DNA of 64,000 nucleotides from Saccharopolyspora kobensis (GTDB taxonomy: Bacteria > Actinomycetota > Actinomycetes > Mycobacteriales > Pseudonocardiaceae): the NCBI RefSeq assembly GCF_900108315.1, contig NZ_FNVB01000005.1:186001-250000 (forward strand), in the 5' to 3' direction. The translations under genes and the position numbers were made by a program. Numbering within the stretch: position 1 is the stretch's first letter; each line of letters opens with the position of its first letter. This document shows positions 50,686-59,636 of the stretch, piece after piece. The notes beneath the pieces are model-generated. The model saw only the letters and a program-made list of their open reading frames with translations. It made no database searches and was not told the origin of the DNA.

Positions 50686-52093
50686 TCTGCTCGTCCTCCT
50701 CCATCGGCTTGCCGAAGGTCTCCGGCGGGAACTGGACCGCGATGCCGAGGATCACGAACAGCACGGCCAGCATCGTGAACATGCCGGTCAGCCCGCTGAG
50801 GTCGAAGACGAAACCGGCCACCAGCGGGAACAGGCCGCCGGACAGCGAGCCCATCGCCAGGATGATCGAGGTCCCCATGCCGCGGACGCGGGTCGGGTAG
50901 AGCTCCGGCGCGAACAACCAGATCGTGGTGTTCACGATGATCACCGAGAAGTTGAACAGGAAGCCGAAGGCGAGCACCAGCGGCAGCGAGTCGGAGAACA
51001 CGGCGATCGACAGCCCGGCCACGCAGCCGAGGACGGCGCCGCCGGTGAGCACCTTCTTGCGGGGCAGTCGGCTGGCGCCGAAGGCCGCGGCGATCGCGCC
51101 GACCAGCGAACCGGTCTGCATCAGCAGGGTGAAGCTCAGGCTGGAGGTGAGGTCGTGGCCGCTGGCCACCAGGATCGTGGGCATCAGGGTCAGCATCGAG
51201 ATCTGCGCGGCGTAGGACATGCACACCGCCACGGTGAGCAGCACCGTGCGGCGCAGCAGCCGGCCCCGCAGGACACCGCGCCAGTCCGAGCGCGGCGGCT
51301 TGCCCGGTTCCTGCGCACCGGTTCCGGTCAGGTACTGCTCCGGGTTGTCGATCGGGCCGCTCAGCTGACCCCTGGCCAGCCGGTTGATCACGACGTTGGC
51401 TTCCTCGATCCGCCCGCTGGCCGCGAGGAACCGCGGTGTCTCCGGCACGTAGCGGCGGAAGAACATGATCAGCACGCAGGGCAGGAACAGCAGCCCGAAG
51501 AGCCAGCGCCACTTGTCCGGGCCGTCGAAGACCGAGAACACCAGGATGCCGAACAGCGGCGCCAGCATGTTGCCGAGACCGGCCGAGGTCACGTTGATCA
51601 GGCCGACCGCGGTGCCGCGGTGCCGGGCGGCGAAGAACTCCGCCATCATGATGACCGCGACCGAGATCTCGCCGCCGAGCCCGAAGCCGACGATGAAGCG
51701 CCCCGCCGCGAGCACCGCGTAGTTCGGCGCCAGGGCGCAGATCAGCGAGCCGCCCGCGAAGACGAGCAGGTTGATCATCAGCATCTTCCGGCGGCCGAAC
51801 CGGTCGATGATCACGCCCGTGAGCAGCCGCCCCAGGGCGGTGGCGGTGAAGGTCATCGTGTTGAGGAAGCCGATCTCGGCCCCGCCGAGCCCCCAGGACT
51901 CCTGCAGCACGGGGCCGGTGAGGCCGACCGCGTTCTGCTCCAGGGCGTCGAACCAGATGCCGATCAGGACCATGATCAAGATGTGCTTGTGCGCACTGGT
52001 GACGCCGATTCGACCGTAGGCGTTCTCGATCTGGTCGGCTAAGGCGACCTTTCCGTCGGACGATCTCCCGGACCGACCGGATGCCGTTTCCAC
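50672..52093 (-). CDS. MFS transporter, sugar/aromatic-acid-porter type
   Basis: A 473-residue 12-segment transporter. The MFS signature TGVIIDRFGRRKMLMINLL follows TM2, and RFIVGFGLGGEISVAV in TM4 and RYVPETPRFLAASGR after TM6 are typical of sugar and aromatic-acid proton symporters. GTG at 52093 lies seven bases after GGAGG; an ATG at 52120 is the alternative. It overlaps the racemase-like gene by 14 bp, which suggests uptake of that protein's ligand. An AT-rich palindrome lies about 45-60 bp upstream. Confidence 0.85.
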   Translation of the reverse strand: METASGRSGRSSDGKVALADQIENAYGRIGVTSAHKHILIMVLIGIWFDALEQNAVGLTGPVLQESWGLGGAEIGFLNTMTFTATALGRLLTGVIIDRFGRRKMLMINLLVFAGGSLICALAPNYAVLAAGRFIVGFGLGGEISVAVIMMAEFFAARHRGTAVGLINVTSAGLGNMLAPLFGILVFSVFDGPDKWRWLFGLLFLPCVLIMFFRRYVPETPRFLAASGRIEEANVVINRLARGQLSGPIDNPEQYLTGTGAQEPGKPPRSDWRGVLRGRLLRRTVLLTVAVCMSYAAQISMLTLMPTILVASGHDLTSSLSFTLLMQTGSLVGAIAAAFGASRLPRKKVLTGGAVLGCVAGLSIAVFSDSLPLVLAFGFLFNFSVIIVNTTIWLFAPELYPTRVRGMGTSIILAMGSLSGGLFPLVAGFVFDLSGLTGMFTMLAVLFVILGIAVQFPPETFGKPMEEDEQIAHA

Positions 52094-52137
52094 AGCCCTA
52101 CCTCCGATGCCACGCTGCATGGATAGAGTTCCGCGAT

Positions 52138-52155
52138 GTGAAATATACTTCTCAC
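52138..52155 (-). promoter_or_regulatory. AT-rich imperfect palindrome upstream of the MFS gene
   Basis: GTGAAATATACTTCTCAC is an imperfect dyad (outer GTGA/TCAC) and the most AT-rich spot for several kilobases. It could be a promoter/operator for a GntR-like repressor that is not in the window. Confidence 0.45.
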
Positions 52156-52720
52156 GCTGCAGAATGATGCGGAAGTGTAGCCCGCAAATCACCCTTCCAC
52201 CAGACCGAACGGAGCAACCGGTCGACCGACTTCAACGCTCGAAGCCCCTGCGGCGCAGAACGGTTCGCCACAACCTGGCCGTCCACAGCGGACGATGCAC
52301 CTCCACGCACCCACCCGCACGACCACCTGCTGACCCGCCGCCGACTGACCCGGAACAGCACCATCGAGGTGAGCCCCATCGAAGTCGCCCTGATCGGATC
52401 GCGACGGATTGCGTGATCCTGGCGACGGGATCGACCTACCCGTTCCCCGCGAAGTCGGCGCTCGGAGACGCAACAGCCATCCCGAAACCCAAGATGGCCG
52501 GAGCAGCACGAGACCACGCAACAACAGCGGCCAAGAACATCAATGCCCCGACAAAGAATCGACCAGGACCACTCACGCCCCCACCAGGGATCGCTCTCCC
52601 CCTGAACCCACACCCGAAACAGGAGCCCTGGAGCAGCAAAAACATCGGATCTCACAGCCCGAACCCGCAGGTCCGAGCCCAAGAAAAGACCACCAAACCG
52701 CAAAATCCGCAGAGCACCCG
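52156..52720. other. long non-coding spacer, T-poor top strand
   Basis: With the MFS promoter region and the repeat that follows, nearly 800 bp lack a gene. Reading frames are open, but their translations are low-complexity Arg/Pro-rich and do not look real. From about 52440 the top strand is rich in C and A and poor in T, as is the spacer at 59340-59600. Confidence 0.55.
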
Positions 52721-52823
52721 ACGAAGGGCTGGTCCGCGAGCAGGCCGGGAACGCCATCCCACGCAAGGAACCGACGAAACGCCACCCCCGCACCGTGGGG
52801 GCCTGCGGGGGCTCGACCCCCGC
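52721..52823 (-). repeat. post-terminator repeat, copy 2 (after tmRNA)
   Basis: About 100 bp similar to 59535-59636. Shared blocks are ACGARGGGCTGGTC, GCCGGG, CCGACGAAA and CCGCACCGTGGGGGCC, followed by the G/C hairpin GGGGGCTCGACCCCC. The hairpin part (52788-52823) is also shared with 21400-21440. It lies 26 nt past the tmRNA terminator on the same strand. Confidence 0.75.
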
Positions 52824-52848
52824 AATCGAACCCGGAACGAGAAAAAGC

Positions 52849-52876
52849 GAAGCGCCCTGCGCGAGCAGGGCGCTTC
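52849..52876 (-). terminator. tmRNA terminator
   Basis: Perfect 12-bp arms GAAGCGCCCTGC (52849-52860) and GCAGGGCGCTTC (52865-52876) with a 4-nt loop, followed on the minus strand by GCTTTTTC. It starts 8 bp after the mature tmRNA 3' end. Confidence 0.85.
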
Positions 52877-52883
52877 ATCGAAG

Positions 52884-53251
52884 TGGAGGTGCCGGGAATC
52901 GAACCCGGGTCCTCCGTCGCTTCACCAAGACTTCTCCGTGCGCAGTTCGCTATGCCTCTGCTTGGCTCCACCGGTCTCGCGAACTAGCCGATGTGACGAG
53001 CCCAGTCGCTGTTGGATGTCCCACCAGGTCCCGCGACCGGACCTGGCGGTAAGAGCCTCCTAGCTGATGCCGGATCCCGGGTCGGAGGCAATCCCGGTCC
53101 GACAGAGTCGCTCCTCGCTCAGGCGGCGAGGGCGAACTCGCGCTGACTCTTGTCGGCGCTTATAACGTTGCAGCGACGCTCACGGTGGTCTCCTGCCTGC
53201 ACCGGCACGCTTCCCTTGGATCAACGTACGGAGTCGAAACCGTTCACCCCC
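52884..53251 (-). ncRNA. ssrA: transfer-messenger RNA (tmRNA)
   Basis: A one-piece tmRNA of about 368 nt. The 5' end GGGGGTG pairs with the 3' CACCTCC to form the alanine-type acceptor. The T arm is GGGTTCGATTCCC near the 3' end and the 5' D-like region contains GGTTTCGACTCCGT. The mRNA-like part encodes the tag ADKSQREFALAA ending in TGA. Pseudoknot stems are visible downstream (GGTCCGGTCGCGGGACC). CCA is not encoded. It frees stalled ribosomes and tags the unfinished protein for proteolysis, with SmpB as partner, encoded about 1 kb upstream. Confidence 0.95.
53119..53157 (-). CDS. tmRNA proteolysis tag peptide
   Basis: Twelve codons starting with the GCC resume codon give ADKSQREFALAA and a TGA stop. 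The terminal ALAA is the usual degron recognised by Clp proteases in actinobacteria. It is translated only in trans-translation, after the alanine carried by tmRNA. Confidence 0.9.
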   Translation of the reverse strand, partial: ADKSQREFALAA

Positions 53252-53334
53252 TCGCTACCGGCTCGGCTTTCGAACCGGTGTACCCCAGCATAACGCGTGC
53301 CGCCCCGGCGATCATTCCCATATCCCTGAAACGA

Positions 53335-54237
53335 TCACGAAGGCCCGCCGAGCAGCTTCGCCGGTGTGTCGTGCAGCACCGCGCGCAGGAACTTCGTCCC
53401 CAGCCGGTCGTCGGCTTCCGCCCAGCCCGCGATCGCCGCCAGTTGCTCGGCGTACGGGTACGGGATGTTCGGGTAATCGGTGCCGAGCACGACCCGGTCC
53501 GCGTGATCGGCCAGGCGGGCCGACCAGTCCGCGGGCAGCGCAGCGAAGTTCTCGCTGAACGCCACCCCGACCATCGTCGTGTCGACGTGCACACCCGGGT
53601 ACGCGCCCACCAAGTCCAACGCGACGTCGTGATCCGGCATTCCCGCGTGCGCCAGCACCGCGACCAGCGCGGGGTGGCGGCGCAGCACCTGCTCGAACAC
53701 GTCGAGCCCGGTGTGGGCGCCCCGGATCGGGCCGTGACCGCAGTGCACGACCACCGGGATCCCGGCCTCCGCGAGCAGCCCCCACGCGGGCTGGAGCAGT
53801 TCGTCGCGCGGGTCGAAGGCGCCGACCTGGACGTGCATCTTCACGCACCTCGCGCCGGCGTCGAGCGCCTTGGCGAGGTAGGTGGCGACCTCGGGCTCCG
53901 GGAAGATCGTCGCCGTCGGCACCGCGCCCGGCGTGCGGTGCCCGAAGTCCACCGCCCAGTCCGTCAGCCACTCGGCCATGCCCGGCTTGTGCGCGTAGAC
54001 CAGCGGTGCGAACGTCGTCACACCGAGTTCGCGCAGGATCCGCAGGCGGTCCTGCTCGGAGTGCCGGTAGTGGATCGGCCACTCGACGCCGTAGTGCTCA
54101 CCGGCCTGGTCGAAGTACGCCCACACCTTGTCCAGCACGCGTTCGGGCAGGAAGTGGGTGTGGATGTCGACCAGGCCGGGCAGCCCCAGCTCGGCCAGCC
54201 AGGCCGGGATCTCGGCGTCGCTGCGCGGCGCCGTCAA
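53335..54237 (-). CDS. amidohydrolase-2 family (ACMSD-like) metal-dependent hydrolase
   Basis: A 300-residue TIM-barrel protein. Metal ligands appear as [12 protein letters not shown] near residue 23, VVHCGHGP near 165, [10 protein letters not shown] and [14 protein letters not shown] near 250, as in the aminocarboxymuconate-semialdehyde decarboxylase/gamma-resorcylate group. Decarboxylation or hydrolysis of a small aromatic acid is likely. The best start is the TTG at 54237, whose last two bases are shared with the TGA of smpB (TTGA), so its translation is probably coupled to smpB. Its place between smpB and ssrA is unusual. Confidence 0.85.
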   Translation of the reverse strand: MTAPRSDAEIPAWLAELGLPGLVDIHTHFLPERVLDKVWAYFDQAGEHYGVEWPIHYRHSEQDRLRILRELGVTTFAPLVYAHKPGMAEWLTDWAVDFGHRTPGAVPTATIFPEPEVATYLAKALDAGARCVKMHVQVGAFDPRDELLQPAWGLLAEAGIPVVVHCGHGPIRGAHTGLDVFEQVLRRHPALVAVLAHAGMPDHDVALDLVGAYPGVHVDTTMVGVAFSENFAALPADWSARLADHADRVVLGTDYPNIPYPYAEQLAAIAGWAEADDRLGTKFLRAVLHDTPAKLLGGPS

Positions 54238-54710
54238 CGCATGCCCTTGCGAGCGCGGCCGATGGCGCGCTGCATCTCCCGCTGGGCATCGCGCTTGGCC
54301 AGGTCGTGCCGCTTGTCGTGCGCCTTCTTGCCGCGCGCGAGCGCGAGCTCGACCTTCGCCCGGCCGTCGCTGAAGTACAGCGACATCGGGATCAGGCTCA
54401 GCCCGCTCTCCTTGATCTTGCCGACCAGGCGGAGGATCTCGCGCTTGTGCAGCAGGAGCTTGCGGGACCGCCGCGGCTCGTGGTTGGTCCAGGTCCCCTC
54501 GGTGTACTCGGGGATGTGCACGTTGCGCAGCCAGACCTCGCCGTGGTCGACGGTGGCGAAGCCGTCCACCAGCTGGGCCTTGCCCTGCCGGAGGCTCTTC
54601 ACCTCGGTGCCGGTCAGCGCGATGCCGGCCTCGTAGGTGTCCAGCACCGCCCAGTCGTGCCGCGCCTTGCGGTTCTGCGCGATGACCTTGCGGCCGCGTT
54701 CCTTCACCAT
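54234..54710 (-). CDS. smpB: SsrA-binding protein SmpB
   Basis: A 158-residue RNA-binding protein with the family's signature [34 protein letters not shown], then [12 protein letters not shown], and the basic C-terminal tail [20 protein letters not shown] that enters the mRNA channel. It binds the tRNA-like part of tmRNA and places it in stalled ribosomes. ATG at 54710 gives the usual N-terminus VKERGRKVI. It is part of the common actinobacterial order prfB-ftsE-ftsX-smpB-ssrA, here with one gene inserted before ssrA. Confidence 0.97.
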   Translation of the reverse strand: MVKERGRKVIAQNRKARHDWAVLDTYEAGIALTGTEVKSLRQGKAQLVDGFATVDHGEVWLRNVHIPEYTEGTWTNHEPRRSRKLLLHKREILRLVGKIKESGLSLIPMSLYFSDGRAKVELALARGKKAHDKRHDLAKRDAQREMQRAIGRARKGMR

Positions 54711-54761
54711 GCCGACAACTCTAGCTGCCGTGTCACCCGAGTTTCGGGACCGACCGCGAAC

Positions 54762-54803
54762 GCCGGAGGGCCGCGGTCCCGGCTGGAACCGCGGCCCTCC
54801 GGC
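54762..54803 (-). terminator. hairpin between ftsX and smpB
   Basis: Perfect 16-bp arms (54762-54777 and 54788-54803) with a 10-nt loop, just after the ftsX stop. It likely ends or attenuates the ftsEX transcript before smpB. Confidence 0.75.
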
Positions 54804-54808
54804 ACGTC

Positions 54809-55705
54809 TCACAGGCGGACGTAGAGGCGGAGCGTGACGTAACCCGTGCCCGCCGAGATGACCGCTGCCACCAGCAGCAGGATCGGCGAGATCACCGCGA
54901 CGTCGCCCCACTCGACGCTGGGCACGATGCCGCCGAACGACGCCATGACCCGGTCCAGGAACAGCGCCTTGAAGCCCGACAGGCCGAGGATGCCCAGGAT
55001 CGCACCGATCAGACCGGAGACCACCGCCTCCAGGAGGAACGGCAGCTGCGTGTACCAGCGGGTGGCACCGACCAGGCGCATGATGCCGGTCTCGGTGCGG
55101 CGGGTGAACGCCGAGAGCTGGATGGTGTTGGAGATCAGCAGCAGCGCCGCGAGCGCCTGCACCAGCGCGATGAAGAAGGCGATGTTGCGGATCAGGTTCA
55201 ACATGCCGAACACCTGGTCGAGGTAGTCGGCCTGGTTGACCACGTTGTCCACGCCCGGGCGGCCGTTGAACTCCTGCTTGACGGCGCCGAAGCGCTCCGG
55301 GTCGCTCAGCTTGACGCGCAGCGAGGCGGGCATGGCCTCGGCGCGGGCGACATCGCGCAGCTCGGGCTGCGACTCGAAGACCTTGTTGAAGCTCTCGAAG
55401 GCCTGCTGGCGGTTCTCGTACCGCACCGACTCCACGCCGGACACGCGCTTGAGGTCGGCCATGATGTTCGCGCAGGGCTGCTGGGAGCAGTCGTTGTCGT
55501 TGGCGCTCACGTCGTCGGTCATGAACACCACGACCTCGACGCGGTCCTGGTAGGTCTCCTGCATCTTGTCGATCATCCGGACCACGAGGAGACCGCCGCC
55601 GAGCAGACCGACCGAAACGGCGGTCGTCAGGATCATCGCGATGGTCATCGTCACGTTGCGCCGAAGGCCGTTGACGACCTCGCTGAATACGAAGCTCGCG
55701 CGCAT
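54809..55705 (-). CDS. ftsX: cell-division ABC permease FtsX
   Basis: A 298-residue membrane protein. TM1 is [20 protein letters not shown], followed by an extracellular domain of about 130 residues with two cysteines ([13 protein letters not shown]), then three TM segments at the C-terminus around [40 protein letters not shown] and [18 protein letters not shown]. With FtsE it transmits ATP energy to cell-wall hydrolases (RipC-type in actinobacteria). ATG at 55705 is the start; it is 58 bp downstream of ftsE. Confidence 0.97.
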   Translation of the reverse strand: MRASFVFSEVVNGLRRNVTMTIAMILTTAVSVGLLGGGLLVVRMIDKMQETYQDRVEVVVFMTDDVSANDNDCSQQPCANIMADLKRVSGVESVRYENRQQAFESFNKVFESQPELRDVARAEAMPASLRVKLSDPERFGAVKQEFNGRPGVDNVVNQADYLDQVFGMLNLIRNIAFFIALVQALAALLLISNTIQLSAFTRRTETGIMRLVGATRWYTQLPFLLEAVVSGLIGAILGILGLSGFKALFLDRVMASFGGIVPSVEWGDVAVISPILLLVAAVISAGTGYVTLRLYVRL

Positions 55706-55763
55706 CTTGTGTCAGCTTTCCTAGCCGGTCGGGGGTGGTGTGCTCAGGGCCGCGGGGGCGCGG

Positions 55764-56453
55764 CTAGCGGCCGACGCCGTACACGCCTCGCGCGTCGTCG
55801 CGGATGACGCGCCCGAGGCTCAGCTCGACCACGCGGCGTCGCATCGAGTCGACGATCGAGTGGTCGTGGGTGGCCATCACGACGGTGGTGCCGGTGCGGT
55901 TGATGCGCTCCAGCAGCAGCATGATGTCCTGGCTGGTGTCCGGGTCGAGGTTCCCGGTCGGCTCGTCGCAGAGCAGCACCAGCGGGCGGTTGACGAAGGC
56001 CCGGGCGATCGCGACGCGCTGCTGCTCACCACCGGAGAGCTCGTGCGGCATCCGGTCGGCCTTGCCGTCGAGCCCGACCAGCTGCAGCACCTGGGGCACC
56101 ACGCGGCGGATGTCGTTGCGCGGCTTGCCGATCACTTCCAGCGCGAATGCCACGTTCTCCGCGACGGTCTTCTGGTTCAGCAGGCGGAAGTCCTGGAAGA
56201 CGCAGCCGATGCGCTGGCGGAGGCGCGGGACGCGGCGGCGCGGCAGCTTCGCGACGTTCCAGTCGGCGACGAAGACCCGACCGCGGCTGGGCACGTCCTC
56301 GCGCAGCAGCAAGCGCATGAACGTCGACTTGCCGGACCCCGAGGGCCCGATGAGGAAGACGAACTCGCCCTTCTCGATGCCCACGGAGACATCGTCGAGA
56401 GCGGGCCTGGTCGACGTCTTGTACGTCTTGGACACGTGCTCAAGGCGGATCAC
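55764..56453 (-). CDS. ftsE: cell-division ATPase FtsE
   Basis: A 229-residue ABC ATPase. It has Walker [12 protein letters not shown] near residue 37, the signature [14 protein letters not shown] and Walker [14 protein letters not shown], and the start [13 protein letters not shown] typical of FtsE. It pairs with FtsX at the division site on the inner membrane face. The 273-bp gap to prfB holds no further gene. The operon order ftsE-ftsX is conserved. Confidence 0.97.
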   Translation of the reverse strand: MIRLEHVSKTYKTSTRPALDDVSVGIEKGEFVFLIGPSGSGKSTFMRLLLREDVPSRGRVFVADWNVAKLPRRRVPRLRQRIGCVFQDFRLLNQKTVAENVAFALEVIGKPRNDIRRVVPQVLQLVGLDGKADRMPHELSGGEQQRVAIARAFVNRPLVLLCDEPTGNLDPDTSQDIMLLLERINRTGTTVVMATHDHSIVDSMRRRVVELSLGRVIRDDARGVYGVGR

Positions 56454-56726
56454 GGGGCGTGAGTTTACCTGCGTCCATCAGGGGGACATCGACTCACCCG
56501 GACCGGCGGTACTACCGGAGATCACCTCGGTGAGGATTCGTTCTTCGAAGCGGCGCGGCCGCTCGGTCAACCCCCGGCGCTCGCACCTCAGCGTCCGTCT
56601 GGCGAGGACGACCCGACCGTCGCGTACTGGCCGCGCACACGGTCGGGCACCCGCAGTCCGGGCGGGCGCGGCGGTTCCGCTAGCGGCACCGCCGCGCAAG
56701 ACGAGGCTGGAAACCCCTGGTGCCGA

Positions 56727-57833
56727 TCAGGCCGCGCTCTGCTGCTGGCGGCGCCAGCGGATGCCCGCTTCGAGGAAGCCGTCGATGTCGCCGTCCAGCA
56801 CCGCGTCCGGGTTGCCGACCTCGTGGTCGGTGCGCAGGTCCTTGACCATCTGGTACGGGTGCAGGACGTAGGAGCGCATCTGGTTTCCCCAGCTGGAGCC
56901 GCTGTCCTTGAGGGCGTCCAGCTCGGCGCGCTCCTCCTCCTTCTTGCGGGCCAGCAGCTTGGCCTGCAGCACGCGCATCGCGGCGGCCTTGTTCTGCAGC
57001 TGCGACTTCTCGTTCTGGCAGGACACCACGATGCCGGTCGGGATGTGCGTGATGCGCACCGCCGAGTCGGTGGTGTTCACGCTCTGCCCACCGGGGCCGG
57101 AGGACCGGAAGACGTCCACCCGGATGTCCTTCTCCGGAATCTCGACGTGGTCGGTCTCCTCCACCACCGGCAGCACCTCGACCCCGACGAAGGAGGTCTG
57201 GCGGCGCCCCTGGTTGTCGAACGGCGAGATGCGCACCAGCCGGTGCGTGCCCTGCTCGACCGAGAGGGTGCCGTAGGCGTAGGGGGCGTCGATCCGGAAG
57301 GTGGCCGACTTCAGGCCGGCCTCCTCGGCGTAGGAGGTGTCGTAGACATCGGCCGGGTAGGAGTGCCGCTCCGCCCAGCGCAGGTACATGCGCATCAGCA
57401 TCTCGGCGAAGTCGGCGGCGTCCACGCCCCCGGCCTCGGCGCGGATGGTGACCATCGCTCCGCGCGGGTCGTACTCGCCGGAGAGCAGGGTGCGCACCTC
57501 GAGCGCTTCGAGGTCCTTCTTCAGGGAGTCGCGCTCCTCGTCGGCCTCGGCCAGGCCGGAGGTGTCGCCCTCGTCCTCGCTGAGCTCGTAGAGGACTTCC
57601 AGGTCTTCGAGGCGCTGCCGCAGCTCGGTGATCTTGCGCAGCTCGGCCTGCCGGTGCACCAGCTGGCTGCTGATCCGCTGCGCGTGCTCGACGTCGTCCC
57701 AGAGGTCCGGCTTGGCGGCCTCCGCCTCCAGCTCCGCGATATTCGCGCGCAGAGCATCCAGATCCATCACGCTCTCGATGCCCTCGAGGGTGTTGGACAG
57801 TTCCTTGAGCGAAGCTGCGACGTCGGGATTCAC
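56727..57833 (-). CDS. prfB: peptide chain release factor 2
   Basis: A 368-residue release factor. The SPF recognition tripeptide ([15 protein letters not shown]) identifies RF2, which reads UGA and UAA. The catalytic GGQ is present in [19 protein letters not shown]. Unlike in many bacteria, the reading frame is continuous from GTG at 57833, with no programmed +1 frameshift and no in-frame UGA near codon 25. The Shine-Dalgarno is weak. Termination with UGA is the commonest in this genome, so the gene should be strongly expressed. Confidence 0.97.
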   Translation of the reverse strand: MNPDVAASLKELSNTLEGIESVMDLDALRANIAELEAEAAKPDLWDDVEHAQRISSQLVHRQAELRKITELRQRLEDLEVLYELSEDEGDTSGLAEADEERDSLKKDLEALEVRTLLSGEYDPRGAMVTIRAEAGGVDAADFAEMLMRMYLRWAERHSYPADVYDTSYAEEAGLKSATFRIDAPYAYGTLSVEQGTHRLVRISPFDNQGRRQTSFVGVEVLPVVEETDHVEIPEKDIRVDVFRSSGPGGQSVNTTDSAVRITHIPTGIVVSCQNEKSQLQNKAAAMRVLQAKLLARKKEEERAELDALKDSGSSWGNQMRSYVLHPYQMVKDLRTDHEVGNPDAVLDGDIDGFLEAGIRWRRQQQSAA

Positions 57834-58110
57834 AGTGCTCAGCGTACTTCACCGGGCACGGGCCGCCCACGAGGACGGCCCGTTGTCCCGTTCTCCCCGG
57901 CCACTCGCACCGCACGGCGGTGCGGGCGGACCGCCCGGCTCATCGCCTTTCGGGAGGTCGCGTTGCTCACGTGGCCGCTCGGCGGAGCCGCACCGCTCTC
58001 TCCCCCCGGACTGCGGGTGCCCCTCCCCGTGCACGGCGGAGGGGCCGTCCCCGGCAGGAAACCACTCGGAACCCGCCGGCGGTCGAAGCGGAAGGCGCCG
58101 CCGACCGCTG

Positions 58111-58608
58111 TCAGTCCGGGATGGCGTCGAGGAGCTTGATGATCGCCCGGTTGTAGGCCACCGTGAAGTCCGCGGCCGCCTTCTCGTAGGGGTCGCCCGC
58201 GGTCTTGGCCGCGTTCTTCGCCTCGTCCATCTTCACGGCGTACTGGCCGCGAGCCGACTCGACCAGGCTGGCGCGCTGCTTGGGCGTCAACGAGCCCGAG
58301 TAGACCAGCCGCAGGATCAGCGGGCTGCGGACGTTGTCCGGCCCCGGCTCGGTGTTCAGCCACGACTTGAAGGCGCGCTTGCCCGCGGCGGTGATCGCGT
58401 ACTGCTGGCTGGAGCGCGGCCCCTGCTTGCCGAGGCGGAGCAGGCCGGCGTCGGTCAGCGCGGGCAGCTCCCGGTAAACCTGGCTGCGGGTCACGCTGAA
58501 GAACCCTCCGAAGCGCTCGGTGGCAGCAGCGACCAGCTGGCCACCGGTCTTCGGACCTTCGTGCAGTAGTCCCAACAGGGCAGCGGATGTCGCATTCAGC
58601 TCGGTCAC
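58111..58608 (-). CDS. PadR-family transcriptional regulator
   Basis: A 165-residue PadR regulator. The winged helix starts TELNATSAALLGLLHEGPKTGGQLV and contains SVTRSQVYRELPALTDAGLL with the beta wing GKQGPRSSQQYAITAAGKRAF; a C-terminal helical dimer domain follows (LTPKQRASLVESARGQYA). GTG at 58608 is the likely start, close after a GGCAGT. Inverted repeats with GTCCAC/GTGGAC arms lie about 50-90 bp upstream and are probable operators. The adjacent target, if any, is not obvious. Confidence 0.87.
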   Translation of the reverse strand: MTELNATSAALLGLLHEGPKTGGQLVAAATERFGGFFSVTRSQVYRELPALTDAGLLRLGKQGPRSSQQYAITAAGKRAFKSWLNTEPGPDNVRSPLILRLVYSGSLTPKQRASLVESARGQYAVKMDEAKNAAKTAGDPYEKAAADFTVAYNRAIIKLLDAIPD

Positions 58609-58660
58609 ACTGCCACGGTGCCATGCCCGCGCGAAGCTGTCCACAATGGTCGCCAGTTCT

Positions 58661-58696
58661 GTCCACTGTGGTTGCAGTGGACTGGTCCAAGTGGAC
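58661..58696 (-). promoter_or_regulatory. GTCCAC-type palindromes upstream of padR
   Basis: GTCCACTG (58661-58668) and CAGTGGAC (58675-58682) form an 8-bp dyad; GTCCA-AG-TGGAC (58685-58696) forms a second. A further TGTCCACAATGG lies at 58639-58650. The cluster fits autoregulation by PadR. The rest of the 390-bp gap (58609-58999) holds no convincing gene. Confidence 0.6.
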
Positions 58697-58999
58697 GAAC
58701 GATTGCGCCATCGGCGCAGCGGCCGGACGACTGCAATCCGAGCAGACCGGACACAGTGCGCAGCCGGTTCCCGCCCACCGCCTGCACGCATTGCGACGGG
58801 CACGCCCGCGGTTCGCCTGGATGGGGGTTATTGGCGGCGCAATGCGGTGCTATCGGGTTCTGAAGCTGCCCAACCGCGGTCGACCACCAGCAATGTGGCT
58901 CTGGGCCGACCGGTCGGCGGCCGCCAGCGACCGAGCAGGAGGTGCGGGGAAGTGCATCGCAGTTGGTTGCGAACCAAGGCCAGCGAGAGCAAGACGAGG

Positions 59000-59170
59000 G
59001 TGACCAACAAGGTCGCGGAACGAGCCAAGGTGCTGGTGCCCAGGCAGCGCGACGGCGAAGCCGCCTCCTGCATGGTCTGCGGCAGGTGGATGCGCCCGAC
59101 AGGCGCGATCCAGGGCGACGGCAGGGTCTGCTCCCCCGCCTGCGCCCGCCAGTGGGCCCAAGGCCTGTGA
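59000..59170 (+). CDS. small zinc-ribbon-like protein
   Basis: A 56-residue protein starting VTNKVAERAKVLVPRQRD. Two pairs of cysteines, CMVC and CSPAC, separated by about 17 residues (RWMRPTGAIQGDGRV), make a treble-clef or zinc-ribbon motif. GTG at 59000 follows GACGAGG closely. It is followed by a strong bidirectional terminator. It resembles small zinc proteins often missed in annotation; the function is unknown. Confidence 0.5.
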   Translation: MTNKVAERAKVLVPRQRDGEAASCMVCGRWMRPTGAIQGDGRVCSPACARQWAQGL

Positions 59171-59184
59171 CGGAAATCGACAAC

Positions 59185-59219
59185 GAGAAAAGCCCCCGAC
59201 GATATCGGGGGCTTTTCTC
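59185..59219. terminator. bidirectional terminator
   Basis: Perfect arms GAGAAAAGCCCCCG (59185-59198) and CGGGGGCTTTTCTC (59206-59219) with a 7-nt loop. T-tracts lie on both sides, so it serves both the small plus-strand gene and the tRNA-fMet on the minus strand. Confidence 0.88.
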
Positions 59220-59229
59220 TGCGGAATAG

Positions 59230-59303
59230 TAGCGGGGACAGGATTCGAACCTGCGACCTCTGGGTTATGAGCCCAGCGAGCTACCGAGCTGCTCCACCCC
59301 GCG
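59230..59303 (-). tRNA. initiator tRNA-fMet(CAT), copy 1
   Basis: A 74-nt cloverleaf on the minus strand. The anticodon stem-loop is CTGGG-CTCATAA-CCCAG, whose three G-C pairs mark an initiator tRNA. The first acceptor pair is C1:U72, a mismatch as required to avoid elongation. T arm GGTTCGAATCC. CCA is not encoded. Confidence 0.93.
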
Positions 59304-59534
59304 CCAGCAACCTCTTGAACCGGTTGCGTTCTTCTGTTGTGCCGCTAACTCTACACCCCCGAAAACCCACCAGAACAGGGGGGTCCCCGAACCCCCCAAA
59401 ACCACCCCCGACCAGCAAAAACACCCCCGCGACAAGAACCGAACCCAAAACCCGGCCAACCCCAGCCCTCAGCCCCAGAATCGATCAGCGGCAACCACCC
59501 CACGAACGCCCCATGAGAAACGTTCCACGCCAAA
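59304..59534. other. G/T-rich (minus strand) spacer between the two initiator tRNAs
   Basis: No gene seen. The top strand is A- and C-rich with runs such as ACCACCCCCGACC, so the minus strand is G/T-rich with several GGGG runs that could form G-quadruplexes. It continues into the repeat copy that follows. Confidence 0.6.
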
Positions 59535-59636
59535 ACGAGGGGCTGGTCAAGAACCCCGGCCGGGCACGACCCCCCACCGCGCGGAGCCGACGAAAAGCAA
59601 CCACCGCACCGTGGGGGCCCACGGGGGCTCGGCCCG
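59535..59636 (-). repeat. post-terminator repeat, copy 3 (after tRNA-fMet)
   Basis: Similar over about 100 bp to 52721-52823, with the hairpin part CCGCACCGTGGGGGCC and GGGGGCTCGGCCC (59604-59634). It lies 21 nt beyond the terminator of tRNA-fMet copy 2 on the same strand. Confidence 0.75.

Noticed and set aside
52107..53063. Open frame of 318 codons upstream of and across the tmRNA
   Set aside because: It runs through the non-coding spacer, the repeat and the tmRNA 3' end, and its translation is low-complexity.
56454..56726. Possible small gene between ftsE and prfB
   Set aside because: The open frame there is Arg-rich, has no Shine-Dalgarno and shows no recognisable motif.
57600..57833. 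Programmed +1 frameshift in prfB
   Set aside because: The frame is continuous and no in-frame UGA with a slippery CUU-UGA is present near codon 25.
58828..59073. 81-codon minus-strand open frame upstream of the small zinc protein
   Set aside because: It has a hydrophobic stretch but no ribosome site or homology, and it overlaps the more convincing plus-strand cysteine-rich gene.
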